From positions 930,001-994,000 of the forward strand of contig CAWAZY010000003.1 in NCBI GenBank assembly GCA_963786675.1: a stretch of 64,000 bases of DNA, given 5' to 3'. Below, in pieces: positions 9,918-19,200 of this stretch; within the stretch, counting starts at the first letter, position 1; each line of letters begins with the position of its first letter. A program made the translations under genes and the position numbers. The notes beneath the pieces were generated by a model that was not told where the DNA came from, made no database searches, and saw only the letters and a program-made list of their open reading frames with translations. This DNA is from JAGVSR01 sp963786675. Lineage in GTDB: Bacteria; Pseudomonadota; Alphaproteobacteria; Rhizobiales; Hyphomicrobiaceae.

Positions 9918-10133
9918 TCACTGAACCGCGCCGGGGTCGGCCAGCAGGCCGCCGATGACGTAGCCTGCGATCGGAAAGATGAACAGATCCAGCGCCGCGA
10001 CGATCCGCAGAATGCGCGCGCCCTGCTGGTTCGGATTCTGCCGCTCCAGATGCGATGCCACGGCCATCAGCGTCACGAACTGCACGATCCCGAGCACCAG
10101 TCCCGCGATACCCCCCGTCATGGGCGTAATCAT
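9918..10133 (-). CDS. small two-helix membrane protein inside the nuo operon
   Basis: A 71-residue protein with two predicted membrane helices (about residues 8-26 and 44-63) joined by a charged, Asn/Gln-rich loop (HLERQNPNQQGARILR). It overlaps the end of nuoH by four bases and lies ten bases before nuoI, so it is translated in step with complex I. I do not recognise the family. A role as an accessory or assembly factor of complex I is inference from position only. Confidence 0.7.
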   Translation of the reverse strand: MITPMTGGIAGLVLGIVQFVTLMAVASHLERQNPNQQGARILRIVAALDLFIFPIAGYVIGGLLADPGAVQ

Positions 10134-11197
10134 GTGACGCCTCCGAACTGAACAATCGCCGCGACGATCACCACCATGGCCAGCGAAAGCGGCAGGAAGA
10201 CCTTCCAGCCCAGCCGCATGAGCTGGTCATAGCGGTAGCGGGGCACCATGGCCTTCACCATGGCGAACATGAAGAACATCATGGTCGCCTTGCCGACGAA
10301 CCAGAACACGCCAGGAACGGCGTTGAGGGGCCAGACGTCGAGCGGCGGCAGCCAACCGCCCAGGAACAGTATGGTGGCGAGCGCGCACATGGTGACAATG
10401 GCCACGTATTCGCCCAGCATAAACAGGAGATAAGGGGTGGACGAGTATTCCACCATGAAGCCGGCGACGAGCTCGGATTCGGCTTCCACCAGATCGAACG
10501 GGGGGCGATTGGTTTCCGCCAGCGCCGAAATGAAGAAGATGACGAACATCGGCAGCAGTACCAGCCAATGCCAGTCGAGCGCGGATGCTGGCAAGCCGGC
10601 CGACGTGCCGATGCCGTCCTTCTGCGCATTGACGATGTCGGTCAGGTTGAGCGAGCCGACGAGTAGGAGAACCGTGATGATTACAAAACCGATGGAGACT
10701 TCATAAGAGACCATTTGCGCGGCGGAACGCAGCGCGCCCATGAAGGGATACTTCGAGTTCGACGCCCAGCCGCCCATGATCACGCCGTAGACGCCGAGCG
10801 AGGAAATGGCGAGCACATAGAGAATGCCGACGTTCAAGTCCGACATCACCCATTTGCCGAAACCGTCCTCGTTGACGGGGATGACGGCCCAGATGGCCAA
10901 CGCGAAGACCGCCGTGGCCAGCGGCGCGAGCAGAAAGACTCCCTTGTTCGCGCCCGCCGGAATCACCGGTTCCTTGACGGCAAACTTGATCAGGTCGGCG
11001 AACGACTGGAAAAGCCCGAAGGGTCCGACAACGTTGGGACCCCGGCGCAATTGCACCGCCGCCCAGACCTTCCGGTCCATCAGCAGAAGAAAGGCGATGA
11101 GAACCAGCAGCACCACGAGCAAGAGCAGGCTGAAGCCTGCCGTGATCAGCAGCCAGATCAGGCCATCCCACCAAGTCGAAACCGAGGTCTCGGTCAT
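10130..11197 (-). CDS. nuoH: NADH-quinone oxidoreductase subunit H
   Basis: A 355-residue membrane subunit that forms most of the quinone-binding chamber together with NuoB and NuoD. Key segments are RRGPNVVGPFGLFQSFAD near the N-terminus and AETNRPPFDLVEAESELVAG, the conserved acidic loop, near residue 210. Length is normal. It lies 12 bases downstream of nuoG and overlaps the 71-residue gene by four bases. Confidence 0.97.
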   Translation of the reverse strand: MTETSVSTWWDGLIWLLITAGFSLLLLVVLLVLIAFLLLMDRKVWAAVQLRRGPNVVGPFGLFQSFADLIKFAVKEPVIPAGANKGVFLLAPLATAVFALAIWAVIPVNEDGFGKWVMSDLNVGILYVLAISSLGVYGVIMGGWASNSKYPFMGALRSAAQMVSYEVSIGFVIITVLLLVGSLNLTDIVNAQKDGIGTSAGLPASALDWHWLVLLPMFVIFFISALAETNRPPFDLVEAESELVAGFMVEYSSTPYLLFMLGEYVAIVTMCALATILFLGGWLPPLDVWPLNAVPGVFWFVGKATMMFFMFAMVKAMVPRYRYDQLMRLGWKVFLPLSLAMVVIVAAIVQFGGVT

Positions 11198-11209
11198 TCG
11201 TGTCCCCGC

Positions 11210-13279
11210 CTATTCCGCCGCATTGAGCCGCTGACCAGCCCCCGCGGCGCGCAATGCACTCAGCTCTGCCATGATCTGCGACGCGCGCGCGATCGGGTTG
11301 GTCAGATAAAAGTCCCCCACCGTGTCTGCCAACGGTGCATCTCCCGCCGGACCCCCTCGAGCGGCGAGTGCCGTCACGCCCCCGGCGTTGGACGGCGAGA
11401 CCGAGCCGATCTCGGCCAGCACAGGTGCCGCCTTATACATGGCCGCGCGCAGTTCCTCGATGGTGTCGAAGGGCAATGCCTGCCCGATCTCGGCCGACAG
11501 CGCGCGTAAGATGGCCCAGTCCTCGCGGGCCTCGCCCGGCGGGAAGATGGCCCGCAGCGTGTGCTGGGCGCGGCCTTCCGTATTGACATAGGTCGCCGAT
11601 TTCTCGGTGTAAGCGGCGCCTGGAAGGATCACATCGGCGCGGTGGGCACCCCGGTCGCCGTGGCTGCCCTGATAAATGACGAACGGACCCGGCGCGATGT
11701 CGATCTCGTCGGCACCGAGGTTGTAGATCACGTCGACGCCGCCAGCGGCCATTTGGGCCGCGCTCTGCCCCTTGGGACCGGGGACGAACCCGAGATCGAG
11801 ACTGGCAACGCGGGCCGCCGCCGCGTGCAGTATATTGAACCCGTTCCAGCCGTCTTTCACCACGCCCAGCGCCAGCGCAGCCTTGGCCGCCAGGGCCAGC
11901 ACCGCCGCCCCGTCCGGACGGGCAAGCGCCGCCGTGCCGATGATGAACATCGGCCGGTCCTTGTTCGCGGGCGGATGGGCGATGAACTGCTCCAGCGCCG
12001 CGGGCGCCGTGCCCAGATGATTGTAGGCATAGCCCAGATCGACCGCCGCGCCGACGACACCAACCAGCAGCCCGCGATCGCGCCATTGGCGCCGGATGCG
12101 CGCGTTCAACACCGGGGCTTCGAGACGCGGATTGGCGCCGATGATCATGACGGCGTCCGCCTGATCGATCCCTTCGATGGTTGAATTGAACAGATAACTG
12201 GCCCGGCCGAGCGCGGGGTCCAGTGCCTCGCCAGCTTGCCGGCCATCGAGATTGGCCACCCCCAGCTGCATCATCAGCTGCTTGAGGGCAAACATCTCTT
12301 CAGCGCCGGCCAAATCGCCGGCCAGCGCGCCGATCTTGGCGGGATGGGTGGAGCGCAGCCGCTGTGCCACCACATCGAGTGCTTCTTTCCAAGTGGCCGG
12401 CTGCAGGCGGCCGTCGACGCGCACATAAGGCCGGTCGAGCCGCTGCGTTTTCAGACCGTCGACGATGTGGCGCGTCTTGTCGGAAATCCACTCCTCGTTC
12501 ACCGCGTCGTTGTTGCGGGGAAGAATGCGCATGACTTCGCGCCCGCGCGTATCGACCCGGATATTCGAGCCAACCGCGTCCATGACGTCGATGCTTTCGG
12601 TTTTCGTCAGCTCCCACGGACGGGCATTGAAGGCCCAGGGCCGGTGCGTGAGGGCGCCCACGGGACACAGGTCCACGGCATTCGCGCTCATCTCCGACAG
12701 AATGCCCTTTTCCAGATACGTGGTGATTTCCGCATCCTCACCGCGTCCGATCAGGCCCAGTTCCTCGACGCCGGCCACTTCCGTCATGTAGCGCACGCAG
12801 CGCGTGCAATGGATGCAGCGCGTCATCACCGTCTTGATCAGCGGACCGATGTACTTGTTCTCAACCGCGCGCTTGTTTTCATCATAGCGCGACCCGCCGA
12901 GCCCGAAAGCCATGGCCTGATCCTGCAGATCGCATTCGCCGCCCTGGTCGCAGATGGGGCAGTCGAGCGGGTGATTGAGCAGCAGGAATTCCATGACGCC
13001 TTCGCGCGCCTTCTTGGCCACGGCGCTGGTCGTGAAAACCTTTTTCGGCGACCCATCGCGGTTGGGAGGCAAATCGTTGACGAGCATGGCGCACGACGCG
13101 ATGGGCTTGGGGCTGCCTTCCACTTCAACGAGGCACATCCGGCAGTTGCCAGCGATCGACAGGCGCTCGTGATAGCAGAAACGCGGGATTTCGGCGCCGG
13201 CGGCTTCGCACGCATGCATCAGCGTGGTGCCGTCCTCGACCTCGATCTCGTTGCCGTCGACGATGAGCTTGCGTGCCAT
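11210..13279 (-). CDS. nuoG: NADH-quinone oxidoreductase subunit G
   Basis: A 689-residue peripheral-arm subunit of the molybdopterin-oxidoreductase fold. The N-terminal ferredoxin domain binds [2Fe-2S] N1b through FCYHERLSIAGNCRMCLVE. The next segment HPLDCPICDQGGECDLQDQ ligates N5 with a His, and CIHCTRCVRY belongs to N4. The start ATG at 13279 directly precedes ARKLIVDGNEIEVEDG; the open frame to 13318 adds only a non-homologous stretch. The C-terminal part (from about residue 220) is the inactive molybdopterin-type domain. Confidence 0.96.
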   Translation of the reverse strand: MARKLIVDGNEIEVEDGTTLMHACEAAGAEIPRFCYHERLSIAGNCRMCLVEVEGSPKPIASCAMLVNDLPPNRDGSPKKVFTTSAVAKKAREGVMEFLLLNHPLDCPICDQGGECDLQDQAMAFGLGGSRYDENKRAVENKYIGPLIKTVMTRCIHCTRCVRYMTEVAGVEELGLIGRGEDAEITTYLEKGILSEMSANAVDLCPVGALTHRPWAFNARPWELTKTESIDVMDAVGSNIRVDTRGREVMRILPRNNDAVNEEWISDKTRHIVDGLKTQRLDRPYVRVDGRLQPATWKEALDVVAQRLRSTHPAKIGALAGDLAGAEEMFALKQLMMQLGVANLDGRQAGEALDPALGRASYLFNSTIEGIDQADAVMIIGANPRLEAPVLNARIRRQWRDRGLLVGVVGAAVDLGYAYNHLGTAPAALEQFIAHPPANKDRPMFIIGTAALARPDGAAVLALAAKAALALGVVKDGWNGFNILHAAAARVASLDLGFVPGPKGQSAAQMAAGGVDVIYNLGADEIDIAPGPFVIYQGSHGDRGAHRADVILPGAAYTEKSATYVNTEGRAQHTLRAIFPPGEAREDWAILRALSAEIGQALPFDTIEELRAAMYKAAPVLAEIGSVSPSNAGGVTALAARGGPAGDAPLADTVGDFYLTNPIARASQIMAELSALRAAGAGQRLNAAE

Positions 13280-13348
13280 GCGTCTTCCCGCGTCCCTTAT
13301 TGCGTCCCTCGCGTGCACGCCCCGGATCGGCGGCCCGCGAGATCAATT

Positions 13349-14632
13349 CTACTCCGCCGCCTGACTATGTGCGGCCTGATAGGTGTCGATGCGCGCTTCG
13401 ATTTCGCCGCGGAAGTGACGGATCAAACCTTGCACCGGCCACGCCGCCGCGTCACCCAGCGCGCAGATCGTGTGGCCTTCGACCTGCTTGGTCACTTCGA
13501 ACAGAAGATCGATCTCGCGCTTTTCCGCGCGGCCTTCCGCCATGCGCTCCAGAACCCGCCACATCCAGCCCGTGCCTTCCCGGCACGGCGTGCACTGGCC
13601 GCAGCTCTCGTGCTTGTAGAAATACGAAATACGCGCAATGGCGCGCACGATGTCGGTGGACTTGTCCATGACGATCAAAGCCGCTGTGCCCAGGCCCGAC
13701 TTCACCTTCTGCAAGGCATCGAAGTCCATCGTCAGATCCTGGCAGAGTTCGGCCGGGACGAGCGGGACCGACGACCCGCCGGGAATGACCGCGAGCAGAT
13801 TGTTCCAACCGCCACGCACGCCGCCGGCGTGTTCTTCGATCAGCTGGCGCAGGGGAATGCCCATCTCGTCTTCCACGACGCAGGGCTTATTTACGTGGCC
13901 AGAGATCTGGAACAGCTTGGTGCCAGCGTTGTTCGGCTTGCCAAGCGACTCAAACCACAGCGCACCCCGGCGCAGAATGTCCGGCACCACGGCGATGCTT
14001 TCAACGTTGTTGATCGTGGTCGGCGCACCATAAAGCCCGACGTTGGCCGGGAACGGCGGCTTCAGGCGCGGCTGGCCCTTCTTGCCTTCGAGGCTTTCCA
14101 GAAGGGCCGTTTCCTCGCCGCAGATGTAGGCGCCGGCACCGTGATGGACGAAAACGTCGAAATCCCAACCATGCACATTGCCCTTGCCGATCAGGCGGGC
14201 CGCGTAGGCTTCATCGATGGCCCGCTGCAGGGCTTCGCGCTCGCGAATGTATTCGCCGCGCAGGTAGATGTAGCAGGTGTGCGCGCGCATGGCGAAGGAC
14301 GCCAGCAGTGCGCCTTCGATCAGTAGCTGCGGATCGTTGCGCAGGATCTCGCGATCCTTGCACGAGCCCGGCTCGCTTTCGTCGCCGTTGATGACGAGGT
14401 AGCTGGGGCGCGCATCGTTCTTGGGCATGAACGACCACTTCAGTCCCGTAGGAAAGCCTGCACCACCGCGGCCGCGCAAACCCGACTGCTTCACCTCGTT
14501 GATGATCCAGTCGTGTCCCTGGTCGATCAGCAGTTTCGTACCGTCCCACGCGCCACGTTGGATGGCGGCTTTCAGACCGCTGTCGTGAAACCCGTACAGG
14601 TTGGTGAAGATGCGATCTTGATCAGCGAGCAT
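13349..14632 (-). CDS. nuoF: NADH-quinone oxidoreductase subunit F
   Basis: A 427-residue NADH- and FMN-binding subunit, the electron entry point of complex I. The glycine-rich nucleotide site GLRGRGGAGFPTGLKW is seen near residue 60. The N3 [4Fe-4S] ligands are in SCGQCTPCREG, with a distal Cys in ICALGDAAA. The ATG at 14632 begins MLADQDRIFTNLYG and overlaps the 74-residue gene upstream by 11 bases. The spacing to nuoG is 69 bases. Confidence 0.97.
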   Translation of the reverse strand: MLADQDRIFTNLYGFHDSGLKAAIQRGAWDGTKLLIDQGHDWIINEVKQSGLRGRGGAGFPTGLKWSFMPKNDARPSYLVINGDESEPGSCKDREILRNDPQLLIEGALLASFAMRAHTCYIYLRGEYIREREALQRAIDEAYAARLIGKGNVHGWDFDVFVHHGAGAYICGEETALLESLEGKKGQPRLKPPFPANVGLYGAPTTINNVESIAVVPDILRRGALWFESLGKPNNAGTKLFQISGHVNKPCVVEDEMGIPLRQLIEEHAGGVRGGWNNLLAVIPGGSSVPLVPAELCQDLTMDFDALQKVKSGLGTAALIVMDKSTDIVRAIARISYFYKHESCGQCTPCREGTGWMWRVLERMAEGRAEKREIDLLFEVTKQVEGHTICALGDAAAWPVQGLIRHFRGEIEARIDTYQAAHSQAAE

Positions 14633-14846
14633 CGGCGCTCCCAATGGTGCGTGTCGCCATGCGCCGCGCGAGCAGGTACGACAATCCCTCCGACAGCACG
14701 ATGGCAATCGTACCGCCGATCAATAGTTGCCACTTGTAGGGGTCCAGTGCCTCGAAGGCGATAAACCCCACCAAACCCGCCGTCTGCGCTAACGCAGCGA
14801 TGAGGCTGATGATTTTCAAGACTAAGAGTAGCCCGATTTGTCCCAT
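14622..14846 (-). CDS. small two-helix membrane protein between nuoE and nuoF
   Basis: A 74-residue hydrophobic protein with two predicted membrane helices (about residues 4-30 and 42-62) and a basic C-terminal end. The ATG at 14846 directly follows nuoE (two bases between), and the 3' end overlaps nuoF by 11 bases, so it is clearly part of the operon. No family is recognised. Like the 71-residue protein between nuoH and nuoI, it is a candidate lineage-specific companion of complex I, by position alone. Confidence 0.65.
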   Translation of the reverse strand: MGQIGLLLVLKIISLIAALAQTAGLVGFIAFEALDPYKWQLLIGGTIAIVLSEGLSYLLARRMATRTIGSADAR

Positions 14847-14848
14847 CG

Positions 14849-16057
14849 CTACTCCTTCGGCCGTTCGCCGACGTTGGAGGGAGGCCGCCAGCCGGTCGCG
14901 AGTTTCTTGCACTGCTCCAGCCACTTGTCGCGCGCGATCCGGCCCTTGAAGCCCGGCATCTCGCCCTCGAACCAGGCGACCTCGCCCGGCGTCCAGGCGG
15001 CGATCTGATCGAAGTGCCAGATCCCCAGCGCGTTCATGCGGTCTTCCAGCTTGTCCGCCACTCCCCAGATGAGCTTCAAGTCGTCCGGAGTGCCGTCCCT
15101 TGGGGCGGCGAGCAACGTTGCGGGTTTTTGCGGCGCGGCCTCAGCGGCCGGCCCCGCGCGCCGGCTCTCTTCCGCCATGCGGGCCAGTTCACCGGCGGGC
15201 ATGGCCTTGCCTCCGCCGCGCTCTTCCAATTCCTTGACGAGCCCCCCGTTGGCCATCGCTGTCAGAGCCGCGGGATGCACCGCCGGCCCGCCGGTCGCCG
15301 CTGTGGCCGTTGGCTCAGATTTAGCGGGGACCGGCTTGTCCGGGGCTGGATTGCCTGGCGTCGTCGCGGGAGGAGAGACCGCGCCCGCCGCGGCATCGGC
15401 CGCCTGCGCCTCAAAGCGCTTTTTCCAGGCCCCGATCCGCGAACCGTCATAGAGCGCGGGGTCGGACAAGGTCGTCGGTCCGCCCTCCGGACACGAGGCC
15501 GTGCGGCCGGTCTGCGATCCGGGAGGCGGGGGTGTGCCCTTGGCAAAGCCGTCGAGAAGGGATGCGAAACTGTCCGCGGTCAGGTCTTCGTAGGTATCCT
15601 TGCCGATCTGGACCATGGGTGCGTTGGCGCAACTGCCCAGGCACTCGACTTCTTCCCACGAGAATGCGCCATCCTCAGAGACCTGGGACGGTTCCTGCGC
15701 GATCCGCTGCTTGCAGACGCCGATCAGATCTCTCGCGCCGCGCAGCATGCACGGCGTCGTCCCGCACACCTGCACATGCGCCTTGGTGCCGATGGGGGCG
15801 AGTTGAAACATTGTGTAGAATGTGGCGATCTCCAGCACGCGGATGTGCGCCATGCCGAGCATGTCGGCGACCGCCCGCATGGCCGGTTCGGTGATCCAGC
15901 CGCCGATCTGTTCCTGCGCTCGCCACAAAACCGGGATGACGGCGGACGCCTGCTTGCCGGGCGGATACTTCGCAATCGTCTCCGAGGCCCAAGCCTGGTT
16001 CTCGGGGCTGAATGCAAAATGAGCCGGCTGATCGGGATGTAGGCGGCGTACGGCCAT
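14849..16057 (-). CDS. nuoE: NADH-quinone oxidoreductase subunit E with long C-terminal extension
   Basis: A 402-residue protein. The first 200 residues are the thioredoxin-like NuoE, which binds [2Fe-2S] N1a through CGTTPCMLRGA and CLGSCANAPM. The remainder, absent from the roughly 170-residue E. coli protein, is an Ala/Pro-rich linker and then a compact helical segment (DLKLIWGVADKLEDRMNALG). That segment resembles the helix-hairpin-helix-like extension seen on NuoE of many alphaproteobacteria. The ATG at 16057 precedes AVRRLHPDQP; longer starts add unrelated sequence. Confidence 0.93.
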   Translation of the reverse strand: MAVRRLHPDQPAHFAFSPENQAWASETIAKYPPGKQASAVIPVLWRAQEQIGGWITEPAMRAVADMLGMAHIRVLEIATFYTMFQLAPIGTKAHVQVCGTTPCMLRGARDLIGVCKQRIAQEPSQVSEDGAFSWEEVECLGSCANAPMVQIGKDTYEDLTADSFASLLDGFAKGTPPPPGSQTGRTASCPEGGPTTLSDPALYDGSRIGAWKKRFEAQAADAAAGAVSPPATTPGNPAPDKPVPAKSEPTATAATGGPAVHPAALTAMANGGLVKELEERGGGKAMPAGELARMAEESRRAGPAAEAAPQKPATLLAAPRDGTPDDLKLIWGVADKLEDRMNALGIWHFDQIAAWTPGEVAWFEGEMPGFKGRIARDKWLEQCKKLATGWRPPSNVGERPKE

Positions 16058-16421
16058 GCTCCGCTCCAAGCTGCGATCGAACAGGATCGCGGCACCCGGC
16101 GGCTGCAGCGGCACGCAATTCATGCTGCGCTGCGCCATCACATCTAAGGCGCCGCCGGAAACCCCGAAAACGATCCTTGTTTCCAGTACGGCGTCGGCAG
16201 AGTCAAAGCAAGCTCCGAAGACTTGGACAAACGTCGATCAGCCCGCGCCGCGATGTCGCGAGCAGGCCGATCAAGATCAGCACGAATCCGCGGCAAAATC
16301 GGGCGCTTGCCTGTACTATTCCCGAGTCGCGCGCAGGGTCTTCGGCTGGGTCTTCAACAGGCTTTGGCGGGCGAAATCGCAGGCGCCGTCGCGGTGACTT
16401 ACCCGGTCACCGTGGCGCCAC
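16058..16421. other. intergenic region upstream of nuoE
   Basis: A 364-base gap between nuoE and the next minus-strand gene. A short perfect inverted repeat CGGTGAC/GTCACCG (16392-16412) lies just past the stop of the 119-residue membrane protein gene and may be a weak terminator or processing hairpin. There is no U-run. No gene, and no promoter I could name with confidence, although nuoE-N may need one here because a plus-strand gene interrupts the cluster. Confidence 0.4.
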
Positions 16422-16781
16422 TTACGTCCAGCGCACCACTTTGTCGAAATCGCTGAGCCAGCCAAATAGAAGCAGCGCCGTGGCCAGCGGTGCCAGGAAC
16501 AGCGACACTTGCGATCCCACGCGCAGGAATCCGGTCCAGAAGACCGCCAGCAAGAGGCCGAATAGCAGGATCACCCAGCCGCCCAGTTCAGGCCCCCGCG
16601 CGGCGGCAAACAGCAATCCCGCGAGCAGGCAGAAGGTTCCCAACAACACGGGCACAGCCGGCAGATCGGACTGCAGCGCGCCCATGGGCCAGTCGTTGCG
16701 CCGCGCGAAGAGCGGGTACGTCGCCAGCGAAAGTCCCCATCCAAATGCGCCGACAGCCAATAAGAACAGCGCGTCGATCAT
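16422..16781 (-). CDS. hypothetical membrane protein in the nuo cluster
   Basis: A 119-residue protein with four predicted membrane helices and very little soluble sequence; the two central loops carry PLFARRNDWPMGAL and ARGPELGG. The ATG at 16781 was chosen because it starts the first helix. The gene lies between nuoD and nuoE on the same strand but is separated from nuoE by 364 bases. Family not recognised. Nothing in the sequence ties it to NADH oxidation. Confidence 0.65.
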   Translation of the reverse strand: MIDALFLLAVGAFGWGLSLATYPLFARRNDWPMGALQSDLPAVPVLLGTFCLLAGLLFAAARGPELGGWVILLFGLLLAVFWTGFLRVGSQVSLFLAPLATALLLFGWLSDFDKVVRWT

Positions 16782-17055
16782 TCCGGCATCTCCCCAAACC
16801 ACGCCAACCGCGGCCTGTACCTATGTTGCAGCTCAAAGCCTAACAAGCCCCGCCGCCGCCGTCTAGATTTTGGGCCAGATCGCGGAGGCGTTTGCAGGCT
16901 TAGACTTGGCTTTGTGCCAAGAACCCGCGCGAACAGCCAGAAGACCATCGGGATGCGGTTAAATATGGCCCCCGGGCACGACCCAGCGGCGCTGTCGCGG
17001 ACCCTTTCCAAATCACGTAGGCTAGGCCGACCGGCCCTGCTTCCAGGAGAGAGAC

Positions 17056-17493
17056 ATGTCCTTCAATCCGCGCCGCCTTGCCGCCGTCGCCGCAGCGCTG
17101 AGGAGCATACGAAATCTGGTTGTGACAGAGGGGCTCCACGAGGACTGGAGTACGGAACCCTACAACAACGCCATCACGCTGCTCGAAGGCGCGATCGATA
17201 CCGACACCGATCACTTGACGATAGGCGAGGAAGAACTGACGGGACGTGATCTCCTAGTCCACCTCGATGCCTCCATTTCATTCCTGGAGACCTACGCCGG
17301 CGGCGCTGACGGCGACGACACGGACGATGACGACGACGATGATGATGACGGCGTGTTTGAAGACGACGACGACCTGGACATCAGCGAAGACGACGACGAG
17401 GACGGCGGTGCAGGCGGCGATGATGACGAGACCGGCACCGGGCCTGATAAACCCAAGGGCTCGACCATCCTCGGATTTCCGCGGCGGCGGTGA
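17056..17493 (+). CDS. hypothetical protein with poly-aspartate C-terminal half
   Basis: A 145-residue protein. Residues 1-80 look like a small helical domain (RRLAAVAAALRSIRN, DWSTEPYNNAITLLEGAI). Residues 84-125 are almost only Asp, Glu and Gly, with a run of about ten Asp near residue 90-98. A basic end (GFPRRR) follows. An AGGAGAGAG ribosome-binding site lies eight bases before the ATG. It is encoded against the direction of the nuo genes. The GAC/GAT repeats make slippage likely. Function unknown; the acidic tail could bind divalent cations or mimic nucleic acid, which is inference. Confidence 0.7.
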   Translation: MSFNPRRLAAVAAALRSIRNLVVTEGLHEDWSTEPYNNAITLLEGAIDTDTDHLTIGEEELTGRDLLVHLDASISFLETYAGGADGDDTDDDDDDDDDGVFEDDDDLDISEDDDEDGGAGGDDDETGTGPDKPKGSTILGFPRRR

Positions 17494-17506
17494 GGCATGG
17501 CCGCCC

Positions 17507-17860
17507 TCAGGCCTTCTTGACGAACTCGGACTTCAGCTGCATTGCGCCGACCCCGTCGATTTTGCAATCGATGTCGTGCCCGCCCGTACCATCGACCAAG
17601 CGGATGTTGCGGACCTTGGTTCCGACCTTCACGACCGTCGACGAACCCTTGATTTTTAGATCCTTGATGATGGTGACGCTGTCCCCGTCCGCCAGCACGT
17701 TGCCGACGGCATCCTGGATGATGCGCGGGGCATCGTCGCCCGGATCGGACTCCGCCGCCTCCGCGCTCCATTCGTGCGCACACTCTGGACACACGAACAG
17801 GCCGCGATCCTCATATGTGTAGGCCGATGCACACTTCGGGCAGTTGGGCAGGCCGGCCAT
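17507..17860 (-). CDS. yjdM: PhnA/YjdM family zinc-ribbon protein
   Basis: A 117-residue protein. The N-terminal zinc ribbon is CPKCASAYTY...CPECAHEW (residues 7-31). The C-terminal SH3-like domain has the family core DSVTIIKDLKIKGSS and VRNIRLVDG. The family was named after alkylphosphonate uptake, but no transport role has been established for it. It is convergent with the acidic-protein gene (13 bases between the stops) and lies 144 bases downstream of nuoD. Confidence 0.93.
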   Translation of the reverse strand: MAGLPNCPKCASAYTYEDRGLFVCPECAHEWSAEAAESDPGDDAPRIIQDAVGNVLADGDSVTIIKDLKIKGSSTVVKVGTKVRNIRLVDGTGGHDIDCKIDGVGAMQLKSEFVKKA

Positions 17861-18004
17861 CTCTGTGTTCCTTCGCCTCGTTCAGGCGCAACGTGTTGAG
17901 ATGTCAGCCGCGACGCCAAATGGGCTGTACCGCCTAGGAGAGGAGTGCCGCGAGCCAGAACCAAATAGAAACCGCCCGCCCTGAAGACCGTGCCCAGCAG
18001 CATG

Positions 18005-19195
18005 CTACCGGTCGATTTCGCCGAAGACGATGTCGAGCGAACCGAGGATCGCCGATACGTCGGCCAGCATGTGCCCGCGGTTCAGGTGATCCATGGCGGC
18101 CAAATGCGGAAAGCCCGGCGCGCGGATCTTGCAGCGGTAGGGCTTATTGGAGCCGTCCGACACGAGGTAGACGCCGAACTCCCCCTTGGGGGCTTCGACG
18201 GCGGCGTAGACTTCTCCGGCCGGGACGTGGAACCCTTCGGTGTAGAGTTTGAAATGGTGGATCAGCGCTTCCATGGAACGCTTCATCTCACCCCGGCGCG
18301 GGGCCGCGACCTTCTTGTTTGCGGTCATGACCGGGCCCTGGCCATCGGGCGCCTTCAGCTTCTCGCATGCCTGCTTCATGATTTTGACGCTCTCGCGCAT
18401 CTCGGCCATGCGGCACAGATAGCGGTCGTAGCAATCGCCGTTCTTACCGATCGGAATGTCGAAATCGAACTCATCGTAACACTCGTAGGGCTGCGCCTTG
18501 CGCAGGTCCCACGCCGCGCCCGAACCACGGACCATCACGCCCGAGAAGCCCCAGTCAAAGGCCTCGTCCAGCTTGACGATACCGATATCGACGTTGCGCT
18601 GCTTGAAGATGCGGTTGTCGGTCAAAAGACCCTCGATATCGTCGAGCACGTCCAGGAACGGGTCGCACCACGCCTCGATGTCATCGATCAATTCCGGCGG
18701 CAGATCCTGATGCACGCCCCCGATGCGGAAATACTTCGCATGCATGCGCGAACCCGAGGCGCGCTCATAGAAGACCATGAGTTTTTCACGTTCTTCGAAG
18801 CCCCACAGCGGCGGTGTCAGCGCACCGACGTCCATGGCTTGCGTGGTGACGTTCAGAAGATGCGAGAGGTGCCGGCCGATCTCGGAATAGAGTATCCGGA
18901 TCAGCTGCGCCCGACGGGGCACGGTGATCCCCAAAAGCTTTTCCGCCGCAAGGCAGAAGGCGTGCTCCTGGTTCATCGGGGCCACATAGTCCAGCCGGTC
19001 GAAGTAGCCGATGGCCTGGGTGTAGGTCTTGGCTTCGATCAGCTTTTCGGTCCCGCGATGCAGCAGGCCCACGTGAGGATCGACGCGCTCGACGACTTCA
19101 CCATCCAGCTCGAGCACCAAGCGCAACACGCCATGCGCGGCGGGATGCTGGGGCCCGAAGTTGATATTGAACTGGCGGATTTCAGTTTCGGCCAT
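18005..19195 (-). CDS. nuoD: NADH-quinone oxidoreductase subunit D
   Basis: A 396-residue 49-kDa-type subunit lining the quinone cavity of complex I. FNINFGPQHPAAHGVLRLVLELDG contains the His loop that meets the quinone head group, and the C-terminal end is SLDIVFGEIDR. The ATG at 19195 gives the usual N-terminus MAETEIRQF; a GTG three codons upstream is possible. Unlike many bacteria, here nuoC and nuoD are separate genes, with about 1.7 kb of accessory genes between them. Confidence 0.97.
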   Translation of the reverse strand: MAETEIRQFNINFGPQHPAAHGVLRLVLELDGEVVERVDPHVGLLHRGTEKLIEAKTYTQAIGYFDRLDYVAPMNQEHAFCLAAEKLLGITVPRRAQLIRILYSEIGRHLSHLLNVTTQAMDVGALTPPLWGFEEREKLMVFYERASGSRMHAKYFRIGGVHQDLPPELIDDIEAWCDPFLDVLDDIEGLLTDNRIFKQRNVDIGIVKLDEAFDWGFSGVMVRGSGAAWDLRKAQPYECYDEFDFDIPIGKNGDCYDRYLCRMAEMRESVKIMKQACEKLKAPDGQGPVMTANKKVAAPRRGEMKRSMEALIHHFKLYTEGFHVPAGEVYAAVEAPKGEFGVYLVSDGSNKPYRCKIRAPGFPHLAAMDHLNRGHMLADVSAILGSLDIVFGEIDR

Positions 19196-19200
19196 TGTGG

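Noticed and set aside
12236..14326. A 696-codon open frame opposite nuoG and nuoF
   Set aside because: Antisense frame caused by high G+C and codon bias. The protein is Arg/His-rich with no family motif, and the complex I genes on the other strand are certain.
17310..17410. GAC/GAT-rich tract as a microsatellite without coding role
   Set aside because: The tract stays in one open frame with an upstream ribosome-binding site and a folded-looking N-terminal domain, so it is better explained as part of a gene.
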